Origin: Brassica napus
Lineage: Eukaryota > Streptophyta > Magnoliopsida > Brassicales > Brassicaceae
DNA length: 64,000 nucleotides
NCBI RefSeq assembly: GCF_020379485.1
Contig: NC_063448.1
Coordinates: 47,625,218-47,689,217, forward strand
Direction: 5' to 3'
The notes beneath the pieces were generated by a model. That model searched no databases. It saw only the letters and a program-made list of their open reading frames with translations, and was not told where the DNA came from. How positions within the stretch are numbered: position 1 is the stretch's first letter; every line of letters begins with the position of its first letter. Of the stretch, positions 36,074 to 48,206 are shown one piece after another. A program made the position numbers and the translations under genes.

Positions 36074-38125
36074 TCAAATTCGCGATGCTTCTAATCGGTT
36101 TTTTTTCAGATCTTCCAATACACGTCCTATCGCATCAGCAGCTGAATCTTCTTGTTTCTTTTGTATTTTTGATTTGGAGGTGTCAACGTTAGGTTCCTTT
36201 ATAAGCATAACAATTAAGAAAATCAGAAATGATAATTGGAAGTAGTCAATGAAATTTGAAAGAACATTTTATAAACCATTATACACAGAGAGATATTTAC
36301 CTTAGTTACTCTTCCACGTTTCTTTGTAAACTTCACATGCTTTTTAGATGCATGTTCATTCACTTCTCCATCCTCCAATTTTAATGACACAATACGTGAA
36401 GTTACATAGAGTATATTAAACATTTAAAAAGTCAATCAGTTTATAAATACTTATAAATCAGCTTACTTCATTGGTTTTTGGATTTTCACTTTCTTTAGCA
36501 TCGACTTTTGCATCATCTTTTACTTGTTGTAGTACTTCACGTGGGGGTGTTACACCTTTCCTCATTCCCTAATATCACAAGACAAAAAAATAACTTAGGA
36601 ATTTCGAATTTAATAACGGCTTTTGTAAATCAGAAATGATAATCATAAAGAATATTTTATAAACCATTATCCGCAGAGAGATATTTACCTTAGTGCCTCT
36701 TCCACGTTTCTTTGTACCCTTCACGTGATTTTTAGATGCATCATCATTTACTTCTCCATCCTTCAGTTTTGATGACACAATAAGAAACGTTACAGAGTAT
36801 ATTAAACATTTAAAAAGTCAATCAGTTTATAAAGATTTATAAATCAGCTTACTTCATTGGTTTCTGGATTTTCAATTTCTTTAGCACCGACGTCCACTTA
36901 TGCATCATCTTCTACTTGTTGTTGTACTTCACATGGAGGTGTTGCACCTTTTTTCATTCCCTAATATTACAAGACAAAAAAATAACTTAGCAATTTCGAA
37001 TTTAATAACAGCCTTTGTAAATCAGAAATGATAATCAGAAAGAACATTTTATAAACCATTATACACAGAGAGATATTTACCTTAGTTCCTCTTCCACGTT
37101 TCTTTGTACCCTTCACGGGCTTTTTAGATGCATCCTCATTTACTTCTCCATCCTTCAGTTTTGATGACACAATAAGAAAAGTTACAGAGTATATTAAACA
37201 TTTAAAAAGTCAATCAGTTTATAAAGATTTATAAATCAGCTTACTTCATTGGTTTATGGATTTTCAATTTCTTTAGCACCAACGTCCACTTCTGCATCAT
37301 CCTCTACTTGTTGTTGTACTTCACCTGGGGGTGTTACACCTTTCTTCATTCCCTAATATTACAAGACAAAAAAATAACTTAGCAATTTCGAATTTAATAA
37401 CAGTCTTTGTAAATCAGAAATGATAATTGAATGTAGTCTATGAAATTTGAAAGAACATTCTATAAACCATTATACACAGAGAGATATTTACCTTAGGTAC
37501 TCTTCCACGTTTCTTTGTACCATTCAAGTGCTTTTTAGATGCATCCTCATTTACTTCTCCATCCTTCAATTTTGATGACACAATAAAAAAAGTTACAGAG
37601 TATATTAAACATTTAAAAAGTCAATCAGTTTATAAAGAGTTATAAATCAGCTTACTTCATTGGTTTTTGGATTTTCACTTTCTTTAGCACCGACGTCCAC
37701 ATCTGCATTGACTTCTGTGTCATCCTCTTGTTGTTGTTCCTCTTCCTCTTGTGTATGTCCCTATTTCAATAAAAGGATTACATATTTATAATGATTTATA
37801 AATTTAAAACGATTGTTGAGTTTATAAAGATTTATAAATCAGCTTACTTCATTGGTTTCTGAATTTTCACTCTCTTTATCACCGTCGTCCACGTCGACTT
37901 CTTGTTCCTCTTCTTCTTGTGACTGTTCCTATTTAAAAAAAAAATTACACATTTTTTAATGATTTATAATTCTAAAACGGTTACTCAATTTATAAAGGGT
38001 TATAAATAATCTTACTTCATTGACTTTTAATGTGTCACTTTCTTTAGCTCCGTGTTCGACTTCTGTATCATCTTCTTCTTGATGGTCTACTTCACGTGGA
38101 GGTCTTACACCATTCTTCTTTCCCT
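36035..38125 (-). repeat. tandem 390-bp units and shortened derivatives
   Basis: Full units start near 36035, 36426, 36816 and 37208 (period about 390). Basic exons lie near 36299, 36689, 37081 and 37491. Shortened units with only the acidic exon continue to about 38125. Each unit carries a TTTATAAA-n-TTTATAAATC pair just inside the intron. Confidence 0.88.
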
Positions 38126-39735
38126 AATATTACAAGACAAAAAAAAATAGCTTAGCAATTTCGAATATAATAACAGTCTTATAAAATATCAAAAACACAA
38201 TAACCTTAGCGATTTCCTGTCTTTTGGCATCTATATAATTTTGTAAAACTTCTGTTTCATCAAGTTCATAATCGGCATTCTGTCCATTTACCTGGAAAAT
38301 TATATGTGAGCACACACACATTGTATTAAAAATATGGAGACGTTATAGATAACAAACCTTGGTTTTTGTGGTGGCTTCAGTTTCTTTTGACTTCTCAGCT
38401 TCCTGTTACAAGTTAGAAGTATATAAATCTTTCTTTTCATTTACAATATGAAACAAATATAGAAAATAGTTTACCTTCACTGTTTCTCCACGAATGTTCA
38501 AAAGACCTTCAAGGTAATTCACTTTTTCTTCAAGAGACACTACCTTCTTAGTGAGGAATTCAATCTTTTCTTGATCAGTTGCATCAATCCCAGGAAAAAA
38601 ATTATTTTCGTCCACTTCAGCTTCAGCAACGGCAATGTCGACACTTCCATTGAGCCAATCTTATCTCTTCAAACGATATCCTCTTTTGACAAGATCAACA
38701 ACTCTTCCAAATTCACAGTCAACATCTTCAACCAAGTCGCTATGCAATTAGGGATCTCCAAGGATACATTTGACATCAACCTGATAAGTGTTTGCATATG
38801 ATCAAACAATCGATAAAAGAAGAATGCAAAGACTAAAACAGTTTTATAAAACATTAGAAACGGTTACCTTCTCCATTTGGTCGAATCTGTTAACCTCCTC
38901 AATAAAAAGCGATTTGGTTTCTTTCCAATGCAAGCACAAGAGAAACTTAATTTCATCATCCCTAATACCAAAGAACGTGCCTAGTTGATTCACAGAAGAT
39001 AACGCCCATAGCTGAATTGGATATATAAAGCCACAAATCGCATATTGATCTTTCTCCGTCAACTTTTTATAGGTAAAGCTCTCCACTTATTTCCGTAAAT
39101 AATCAAAGGCCAAATTCCCCCAGGGATACTTGCAAAACTCTTTGAAATTTCTAGGTCTAAGCAGACGCTCTTCTGGTATACTTGTCACCGGATTGCTTGC
39201 CATTAATATCCCTTCCACAAAGATTGTAGCTCCCAATCTTAATCTCTGATCAGCAGTAAGCTCTGTACTCTTTTCCACAAGTAGTTTAAGCAAGGTGTTT
39301 AGAGTTTGATTCTTGTTCATCCATGGATCTTTCTTCTTCTTTTTTTGTTGCTGAAGTCTCCACTTCCTCTTCATCTTTATCAACAACACAAGGCAGACCC
39401 GTTGCCAAGTGGAATTCTCTTAGAGAAAACCTCATTAGTTGTTCTCCAAAAGAAAACCACAAACCCTTCTTGCCAATATCAATTCTCCTTATGAGTAAGT
39501 GATGAATCAAATGCCTTGAAAACGCCATATGCTTCTGCCTCCTTCCCATCTTAATTACCGGAGCCAAGAATGAATCTTCAAACTTCTTGAATTCTTTACC
39601 CAAAACGTTTTCAACTTTACCAACCAACTTCAGATTGGAGCGCTTGTTAATTCTTTTCAATACGACTCCTTTGGTACCAGTTTCGGAGATTCTTTTTGGC
39701 AAAGCAATCTTATCATTAGATTTACTCATCATTTC
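36074..39735 (-). pseudogene. DUF1985 protein gene with tandemly repeated basic and acidic exons
   Basis: The 5' exon (39735 to about 38870) encodes a DUF1985 domain: KLVGKVENVLGKEFKKFE, GLWFSFGEQLMRFSLREFHL and ALSSVNQLGTFFG. It is broken by a frameshift near 39350 in a Lys/Gln-rich run and by a TAA at 39089-39087. The next exons encode KIGSMEVSTL-like sequence (in another frame a DWLNGSVDIAVAE-like one) and a coiled coil (EKIEFLTKKVVSLEEKV). Downstream, about 390-bp units repeat, each with one basic exon (KGTKKRGRGTK) and one acidic exon (KESENP-TNE). The final exon ends in EDLKKNRLEASRI before a TGA at 36076-36074. It is paralogous to the gene at 43655-47394. DUF1985 is known from ULP-type genes carried by Mutator elements; no biochemical role is established for it. 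Confidence 0.7.
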
Positions 39736-40769
39736 ACCTGAAACAATTCAAAATGGTAATGTCAAAGATATGTTTTATAATGACTTATAAAAGTTTTGTT
39801 TATCAACACTTGTAAATCATAATAGATCAATCTAAAATCGATTAACCACATCAAAAACGAAAGAACTAGCAATGAAATATATCGCAAATGACAAAAAAAA
39901 AACCGTAGTCTACTATATTCCAAGTTACGACATACTAAACCTAAAGGCCATAACCTCTAACAAAATTATTCAAATATAACACTAATATCAATCACACATC
40001 TATTATAGGCAGAGCGAGAAGAAGAGTCGCCAAGAAGAACCAATAACATTACCGGAGTTAAGAGAAATCGATGGTAATTGAAAACCACCAGTGAAAAGTA
40101 GGTTTTTGTACTCAAAGAAATGGAGAACGGCGGAATATAAAAACAGATGAAAAGATGCGGTTGTAGATTTGTATCGGAACAGACGCGAACGGAGGAAGAC
40201 GATGAAAGGTCCCGTCTTTTTACCCTTAATTTTGACGGTTTTATTTTTAAGGCCCAATTTTGATTATCAATGTTTAAGGCCCGGTTATATATATGGTTTA
40301 ATGCTTAGAAAACAATAGTATAGTTTTGTTAACTATTATAGATTTACAAGCTCTTGTAAAGTATTTTTATGCTCTTATAAATTATTTATTGGGCTTTATA
40401 AATTATTATATATAGATTCATAAGTCTTTATAAATTAATTATTGGCAAATTTGTAAATCATTTTATACACATTTATAAATTTCTTAAAATTATTTATTGG
40501 CCTTTATATATTACCTTATAACTTATTTCATAAATCTTCATAAATCATTATAAAATAATTGTCAAATTTTTAATATAGATTTAGAAGCCCTTGTAAACTA
40601 TTTATATGCTCTTATAAATTATTTATTGAAGTTTATAAATTATAATATATAGATTCGTAAGTCTTCATAAATTATTTATAAGCTTTTATAAATCCTAATT
40701 TGCATTTTACCTTGTGGTATCTCTTGAGGGTCTATGATCGGAGTGGCTACATCATCCATCATATCATCT
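39736..40769. other. spacer with dense TTATAA pairs
   Basis: 39736-40260 would hold the promoter and leader of the DUF1985 gene; the frame 40257-40003 is not a gene. From about 40285 to 40700 TTTATAA and TTTACAAG/CTTGTAAA words recur every 10-40 bases. Confidence 0.6.
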
Positions 40770-42145
40770 GATTATTGAGGTAATGGTAACTCCACTCCCT
40801 ACACATCATTCATTAGTAAAAACATATAGTTTAACGATAAGAAAAAGAAGCCTATGACAACACACAAGGGGGTTATAGTTTAAAACTTACATCTACGGGT
40901 TCATGGTTTTGTGTTTCAGTCTCAGTGGCTTCTAAAAAAGAAGTGTTAATGGGGCTCTCTCGAGAGGATTTGATTCCGGTGGCATCATCATTCACTGTAT
41001 CATCTTCATCGTATTCTAAAACAAGTGTGTTACTAGGGCTCTCTTGAGCTGGTCTGATTGGTGTGGCAGCATTATTTTCAAATTCTCTCTGAAAAAATGA
41101 TGTAGGAAGATTTTAAAGTACACCAAAAATGAATACAACTTATGTGTGAGAAAATACCTCATCTGCTTTGATCCAACTACCACCACCTAGCCACTCCATT
41201 GACAGCCTAATCTCAGTATAATTAAAAATCGCATCCTCTTTTGTGGCAGCGAGATACACTTTTTACTTGTTTTCAAGGAAAATTTCCGTCACTCGACCTT
41301 TGCGCCACCCATGTGTAACAACCACTTCAACATAGTCGTTCAGACTGTACTATGCACAAAGATCTCGAGGAGGAGATGGCCTGATTTTGAAAATATCAAC
41401 TATTAAATGTTTTCCTTCCGCTTCATCACTCGAATTTTGTGAGATTGTACATCTTTTGATCAGAAATTTTCTTCTATCATCTCCTTGTGATCGAATCTCT
41501 GTAATTACTAATGCTCGGACCCAAATTTTTTCCTTTTCACTTTCACTAATTTCACGGGTCATTTCCACCAACTTTCCTGTTCTAAACATGTGTTGACTCA
41601 ATACCTTCAATTCCAAAACAATCATATATAAGCTAAAGCCCTCAAAAATTCAAAATTTTAGAACTTAAAACATACAAAGAAAACAATACATTGTTTTTGC
41701 TTTTGACCCATTCGGAGCCGATCCAATCAGCATGAGGTCTCAGTTGGCTTCTGATGAATCTCATTATGTCTGGTGGATCATCAAAGTAAACCAAAAAACT
41801 ACCATCTGGCCTTTCAACTACGATAAGACCAGTCCACCAACCATTATTAAAATAAGCATCCACCATCGACCCTTCCTTGAATACGACACCCTCATTCAGA
41901 CATTCTGGCGGGACCGGCCGAATAAAACGTCGTTCAATATTTTCCTTGCAAGGATTTACACCGTCTTCGTTGAACAAAGTTTTGTAACAAACCCGAAGCT
42001 TTTTTCCTTTTATTCTCGTCAAATTTTGCTCGAGGATAGCTCTAAACCAAGAACCTTTGAACCCATCTTCTTGAAGAGATACTTCTACTTCACAATCTTT
42101 GGCAATAGACAAAAGTTTTCCTTTTTTCTTCAAATTATTCTTCAT
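40770..42145 (-). pseudogene. Agenet (plant Tudor-like) domain gene inside the Mutator-like element
   Basis: Exon 42145 to about 41690 encodes tandem Agenet-type modules: GSWFRAILEQNL with VCYKTLFNEDG, then EGSMVDAYFNNGWWTGLIVV with LVYFDDPPDIMRF. The next exon (about 41625-41155) continues with WVRALVITEI and YVEVVVTHGWRKGRVTEIFLE, typical of DUF724-like proteins that read chromatin. In-frame stops: TAG near 41352-41350 and TAA near 41263. Two or three acidic 3' exons follow (to about 40770); their boundaries are uncertain. The gene was probably captured from the host or is an old resident. Its presence beside transposase is unusual enough to list separately. Confidence 0.7.
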
Positions 42146-43654
42146 TGGTTACTACTGAAAAGGAATCGGAAATGCAGAGCACAAAAAAAAAATCAAGAAA
42201 AGAAAGAAAGAAGGTGAATAAAGATCAAATGAACGAAACTGAAACAAATTGAGATTTTAGATAAATCAATTAGGTTCCATAAAAAAATTCAATTCGATTT
42301 TGGAGTGTATATACAAAAGCAAATAGAAATTTCAATTTGATCTAGATTGAATATAAAAAATCAAAAGAGAATACAGAGAATGTTCTTGAATTAACTTTTG
42401 CTAAAATCGATTCAAGTTGAATTGAAACTGAAACTGAAACAGATTGAGATTTTAAGTCAATCAATTAGGTTTCAAACAAAAATTCAATTCAATTTAGATT
42501 GTTGATTCAAAATTGAAGATGAAACTCAATAACCTTTGCCACGATAATAATTCAAAATGGGGAAGATCGTTGTGTTGATTCTTCTTCTCGGAATTTACGG
42601 ACATAGAAAAGGATGAAGAAATGATAGAAAACAACAAGAAAGCAAAAAAAAAAAAAAACGTGTCGTAGTGGAGAGGATGAAGACGTGGCGTGAGAAGAGT
42701 TAAATTTACTGTTTTGCCATCCCTTTGGTAAATGATTAAAAACAGATAAATTGTTGAGATCCTGGGTCGAACCCGGGATTCCGTCTAAACTGAAATTTAT
42801 AGTAACCTCAACTTACCACTAAACCATATCACATACTCGTTACGGTTAGCACGTTTTCTAGTATTGGTGTTTACATATCATTATTTTAGTATATAAATAT
42901 TGTAAACTGATTTATAAGCCTTTATAAATTAATTTTTATAGATTTATAAGTCTTTATAACTTTTAAATACGCCTTTATATATTCTAAACTCGATTGATTT
43001 TACAAGAGGTAAAAAATCAGTTTTATTTTTTATCTTATATAAAATTTATATGACCTTATAAATTATTTTATACAGATTTATAAATCATTTTGGTTGTTTA
43101 TACGACTTTATAAACCTTAATTCTTTTTTGTTTTATGAACTGATGAGCTCTTGAAAAACGATTTATAAGCCTTTCTATATTAGTTATAGACCTTTATAAA
43201 TTAATTTTCACAGATTTAAAAATCTTTATAACTTTTAAATACTCCTTTATATTATCTTAAACTCATTTGATTTTACAAGAGGTAAAAAACGAGTTTTAAT
43301 AAGGTCTTATAAAGCTACTAAGATATAAATTTTGTAATAAACCATTTTGTTTTGATTTTACAAGAGGTAAAAAACCAGTTTTAATAAGGTCTTATAAAGC
43401 TACTAAGATATAAATTTTGTAACTTTTAAATAATCCTTTATATATCTTAAACTCATTTGATTTTATAAACCATTGTAATAAACCATTTAACTTTCTAAAT
43501 TAAAGCAAAGCCATAAATCGAAGTCATAAACTCTTAATACTCATAATACTCATAATTCTACTAACAAAGTTTACCAAACACGCATAAAACAGATAGTTGT
43601 TCACACATAACTATAAGCAAGTGATAAAGTTTTTGTTCATTCCCACATTAGTAC
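42146..43654. other. promoter and spacer with dense TTATAA pairs
   Basis: 42146-42740 is the leader side of the Agenet gene. 42880-43500 is a tract of recurring TTTATAA, CTTATAAAG and TTTTACAAGAGG words, including a near-exact duplication around GATTTTACAAGAGGTAAAAA (three copies between about 43000 and 43380). No open frame. Confidence 0.6.
42757..42850 (-). ncRNA. tRNA-like or SINE-type Pol III promoter
   Basis: The minus strand carries an A-box-like TGGTTTAGTGGTAAG (42826-42812) and a B-box GGGTTCGACCC (42774-42764) at normal tRNA spacing. No acceptor stem or anticodon arm was recognised, so it is more likely a tRNA-derived remnant than a working gene. Confidence 0.4.
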
Positions 43655-46600
43655 TCATTGTAATTCCGAGAAGATATCAACCGCCAACTTTTCTCGGACG
43701 ATTGCAATTTTTTCTTCACTCAGCTTTGTCAAGTCCACTGTACGCATTGCATGGCACTCTATCGGCTTCAATGCATAAACTCCACTGTCTTCTATTTTAA
43801 GAACCTGAAACAAAAATGTTTTAGTAATATATTAGTCTTAAGAACATAGCAGATAAATTATAATATAAGTTATTTGATCTATGATACAAATCTAACATGA
43901 AGAGTTAATAGCAGTTATAAAGATGTTACCTGTGGAAAACCTTCAGTTACAATTTTTATCGAGAACTTGCTTGTATCCATGCTGACATCTTTGAAGAAGT
44001 TGCGAATCATGAATGGGAGAGCTATCGCATATGCATTAACGTCAGGGACCAAACTCGCATCTGTGAACTTCATTGCTGCACAATTGAATGATGTGATACT
44101 TCTCTTCTCCAAGTTGACTACAACTCCAAGCCAATACTTCTCTGCTACTGCAATAGCCGAATAGAGGAAGTTGATATTCTTCTCTATGTTGTACTTGTCA
44201 AAGCCTGTTCCAAATTGGAAACCTTTCTTGTCATCTAAAAACTCATCATAAAGCTCATCTATTTCTTCAAGAAACTTCACTCCAACAACTAAGGCAATTT
44301 GGTTAGAAACAAATCTGGATTGTTTATCTGTCTCAGTTTCAGCAACTCAAAACCTGCTTCAATACGCTGAGACAAAAATAATAAATACTCAGAAAAGCGA
44401 TCATATAGTTTAATAAAGAAGATTAATATAAATTTATAAGGGATTATAATGAATTTTTGTTCACATATAGTCTAACCGTTTTTGAAAGCTTTTTTCCCGG
44501 AGTTTCAATATCTGAAAACCACTTTGCGGTTACTATCTCTTGATTGATTCTCAGTTTCCTACATTGGACACTCATACTTTTTATGTAGGTATCTAGTTTC
44601 ACCTCATGAAATATATAGTTTCTTATAAAATAAAACTTACTTTTTTTTGTTTGACATTTTCCATTCTCTCATCTTTTCTTTTCTTGTTTTATCAACTGGC
44701 TCAAAGGGATGAAGAATCAGATGTTTCTTCCTTACTGCTGTAAACGGTGGTTGTGTATGAATGGATGGTATTTGACCTCTTTCACTTCTTCTTAGTGGAA
44801 CATTATCTGTATCAGCTTTAAACTTCTTTTGAAGTGGAGGCTCAATATCTTCGTTTACCTACAGACAAAAAAAAATAGTTTTTACAAAGGGTTATTATGT
44901 CTATAAAATAAATGAATACTTATAAGGTTTGGAAAACAAACCTGACTGTCTTGTTGTACCAATCTCTTTTTAATTTTCATTAGAGGTTGGAAAACAGTAA
45001 TCTCACAAACATCTCTCATAAGAACCTGATTCATGCAAATTGTTTTTATATAATTGTTTAATAGGCCTTATCGATCATGAAATAGTTTATAAATCTTTAT
45101 AAAATACCTCATTTGTACCTTTTCCACTATGACTTTCTTGGGAAAAGAGATCAAACTTAGGAGACGTAAATGTTGGAGTAGGCGATGAAACCTTCAAACA
45201 AAAAATTTGAAAATTAGATGTTTATGCTATATACATTAAACTTTTACAAGGCCTTATAAAATATATTAATTTTGTACCCTTGTATCAAAGTTTGGAGTAT
45301 TGAATGTTGGAGTAGGCGACGTAACTTACAAAAGAAATAAGAAATTCAATTTGCCAAGCACTAAATCAAAAAAATTATAAACCTTTATATCCTATTTTAG
45401 ATTCATACCTGCGACGTTTGTTTCAAGCAACTTTCTGATTCAAGTTTTTATGTGTCTTCGTCTTGAGTGATTTTTTGTGTAGTCTCATTTTCTCCAAGAA
45501 TATTCTCTTCTTCCCTTAGATGCTCTGTACCAGATTTCGCTTCTTCATCACATATCTCTTGTTCATTTTCATCATCTTGTGCACTTCTTCCATCCTCAGA
45601 GTTTGCTTCTTCAGCAATTGTATCTTCTTCATTTTCATCATCTGGTGCACTTTTTTTATCACTAGAGTTTTCTTCTTCATCAATTGTATCTTCTTCATTT
45701 TCGTAATCTTGTGCACTTCTTCTATCACCAGAACTAGCTCCATTCTCACAATCATCTTTGTTTGGTGAACCGTCATTAAACTTAAAAAAAACAAGTGAAA
45801 TCGTTAGAGAAAAATAACACGTGAAATTTGATAAGTACTTGGTAAAATTCAATTGGTTACCTTAACTCCTAAAACATTCTGGATCACTACTACTCGCTTA
45901 TCCAAATCACGAACCATTTGAATTAGCTTATCAAGTTTCTCGCTGTTAGACATGGAATGATCTTTATCTTTTCTTTGCTCCTTATCCTTTTGATACTCTT
46001 CATCTTTATTTTTCTCTTCATCTGTCTTTTCCTCTTCATCTTCACTATGGTTCAGATCTTCACCATGCTCTGCATCTTCGTCTTTTGTCTTGCGTTGTTG
46101 ACCTATATCTTCTGTTGCAACAAACATATCCACAAAACCTTTCTCCCAATCGCTTCTCCTCATTTTGTATCCTTGTTGAACTAGTTTCACAACACTGTGA
46201 AAGTCAGTATCGTCACTTTGTGTTGCCCCCACCAAATGTTTGTATTCCTCAGCTAATCCAATCACTGTGCTAACCTCAACCTGTAGAATAAATAAAACAA
46301 ATCTCTGTAAACCTCATATATATTAATTTATATAGTCCTTATAAAACTACATTTACAATCTTTTATAAACACACGTCACATTTACAATCCCTACAAGACA
46401 CCGATTTGTGGACCTTTTCAAGGAGTCCCTAGAAATCCACTTTTCAAACAATACAATACGAATATATTTATACACGCTTATAAAAACTCACATTGTTTTT
46501 CTTCTCCAGCTCTAACACTTCAGTTATTGTCGGAGTTCTTGTTGAGTCCCAATGTAGACACAATGGTTTTCCCAAAGATTTACCAAGCACATTCACTGAT

Positions 46601-47394
46601 GACATTGCCCACAAATTTATGGCTAGCGCAAAACCACTCACTTCATAACTATCTCCTGTCCAGGAACTTGCACTCAAACTTTTTACACTTCTCATCAAGA
46701 TGCTATAAGCAGTTTTACCCCAAGCCATCTTGGGTAAGCGATAGTTCATATAACGCTGCAACCTGTCTCTCGGGATTTTAGAACTCAGGTTTTCTGCCAT
46801 AATTACCGCTTCTGTGATTATTGATGTTCCAAGGGATAATCTTTCTAGTGTTGGCATGCTTCGTGCTTTCTCTTTAAACATTTCATACAACATTCTCACC
46901 GTAAACTTATCATTCTTGCCCAGCATCCAAAGGTATGGCTTCTTCATTATTTTGAACTGCGGCTCTGTTATTGTCTGATCTTCCTCACAACGTAAGCCTG
47001 TTGTCAGATGAAATTCCCTTAGTGAAAACCTCATAGGCTGGTCTGAGAAAGTAAACCAGAGATCCTCTCCTTGCGCCAATACTCTTCGTTGCATTAGAAA
47101 ATGGAACAACTCTTCTGAAAATTGAACCCTATTCCTTTTAACCACCTTCAAAATGCTCCCAATGTGAGAGTTCTCTATCAAAGAGAACTCTTCTTTTCCT
47201 AATATATTTTCTACCTTCTCGACATAATCAATCTTTGAGTGATGGATTATCGCTTTGGGATTATCTGGTGTTTCTACAGCTTCATAAACCCTCCCAGGCA
47301 ATCTCAAGGTTGTGCAAAACTCGTTGCTATCCAACTGCACTACAAGACAACACTTCTTGAGTTCACGCATCTTATAATTACTTGAAACCCACAT
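43655..47394 (-). pseudogene. DUF1985-Ulp1-like gene of the Mutator-like element
   Basis: Exon 47394-46492 is a full DUF1985 domain (VEKVENILGKEEFSLIE, LWFTFSDQPMRFSLREFHL, WAMSSVNVLGKSLG). Exons 46280-45861 and 45780 to about 45421 encode a coiled/acidic region with repeats of SAQDDENEQE type. Several short exons follow. The C-terminal part (about 44290-43930 and 43804-43655) matches the C48/Ulp1 fold: YWLGVVVNLEKRSITSFNC and EDSGVYALKPIECHAM. Compared with the family pattern, the His (HW), Asp (DC) and Cys (GDCG) of the catalytic triad read Tyr, Asn and Ser, so SUMO-protease activity is not expected. A TAA at 45450-45448 and a frameshift near 44320 also interrupt it. It starts at the ATG before WVSSNYKMREL, right beside a TTATAA pair (47394-47411). 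Confidence 0.75.
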
Positions 47395-48197
47395 TTATAA
47401 AGGCTTATAATTTTTCAAAAAAACTCAATTTTCACTATCGATACTCTTTCTCTTAGATCTAACTAGGAACATGACAATCCTCAACCAATCTTCTTATATT
47501 TTCTTATAACAGAAATAACAAATTCAAAAAATGACTTGAAACAAACAAAAAGATACCCAAATTTAGGAACTTACTTGTAGAGAATCGTGAAGATGAGAAT
47601 CATGAAGAGGAGAATCGTTAGGAGAAGACGGCATTTTTTTAGATGAAATTTTGAATCGTGTAGTGTGATTGTTATTCGTCGTCACCGGATGCTCTTTCTA
47701 GAGAGACGTCGTGACTAGTGAGAGAGAAGACCTTTTCTCGTCGTCTTCGTGAGAGAGGCCGCCGTTGTTAGAATCGCCGTCGTCCTAAAACTTAGATTTA
47801 TAAATAGTTATAAATTTTCAAAAACTTAATGTTCACTATCGAAAATCTTTCTCTTATATCCGACTATTAATAGATAACTCTTTCTCTTAGATCGTAACAA
47901 CAAAATCTGAGAAAATTACTTACAATTTGTGATTCTTGCTCGATCTCGCCGTCGTCACTCGATCTCGTCTGCTTCGTGCATGCGAGAGGATACACTCGAT
48001 CTCGCCGTCGTCGCTCGATCTCGTCGCCGTCGTCGCTCGATCTCGTCGAGAGTGAGAGATAGGAAATTAGGTTAGAATTGTGAGAGGATTATTTTTGTCT
48101 TTTGCCTATTAATGATTTAGGTATTTCTGAAAATGTCCTCCTTCTAAGTGTATATTTGAATAGTGGTATTAAACAAAGTGTAAAAGTAAAATTTCCT
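47395..48197. other. right-end leader region of the Mutator-like element
   Basis: Promoter side of the DUF1985-Ulp1 gene. 47690-48060 holds repeated CTCGATCTCG and GCCGTCGTC words, a GC-rich counterpart of the repeat at the left end. The last TTATAA pair is at 47797-47814. Confidence 0.6.
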
Positions 48198-48206
48198 CTT
48201 CCAAAA
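48198..48206. other. 9-bp target duplication of the Mutator-like element (right)
   Basis: CTTCCAAAA, identical to 31342-31350. Confidence 0.85.

Larger units (their letters stand above)
31351..48197. mobile_element. 16.8-kb Mutator-like element with five gene-like units
   Basis: Termini AGGGGAATTGCC (left) and AGGAAATTTTAC (right, inverted) continue as a degenerate inverted repeat of about 45 bases sharing AATACCACT-TTCAA, and a perfect 9-bp duplication flanks them. Inside, from left: a MURA transposase gene (plus), then on the minus strand a DUF1985 gene with repeated exons, an Agenet gene and a DUF1985-Ulp1-like gene. Gene content resembles Arabidopsis VANDAL and ULP-carrying MULEs. Introns and spacers are packed with paired TTATAA motifs. 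Every gene carries at least one disabling change, so this copy is probably non-autonomous. Confidence 0.85.
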
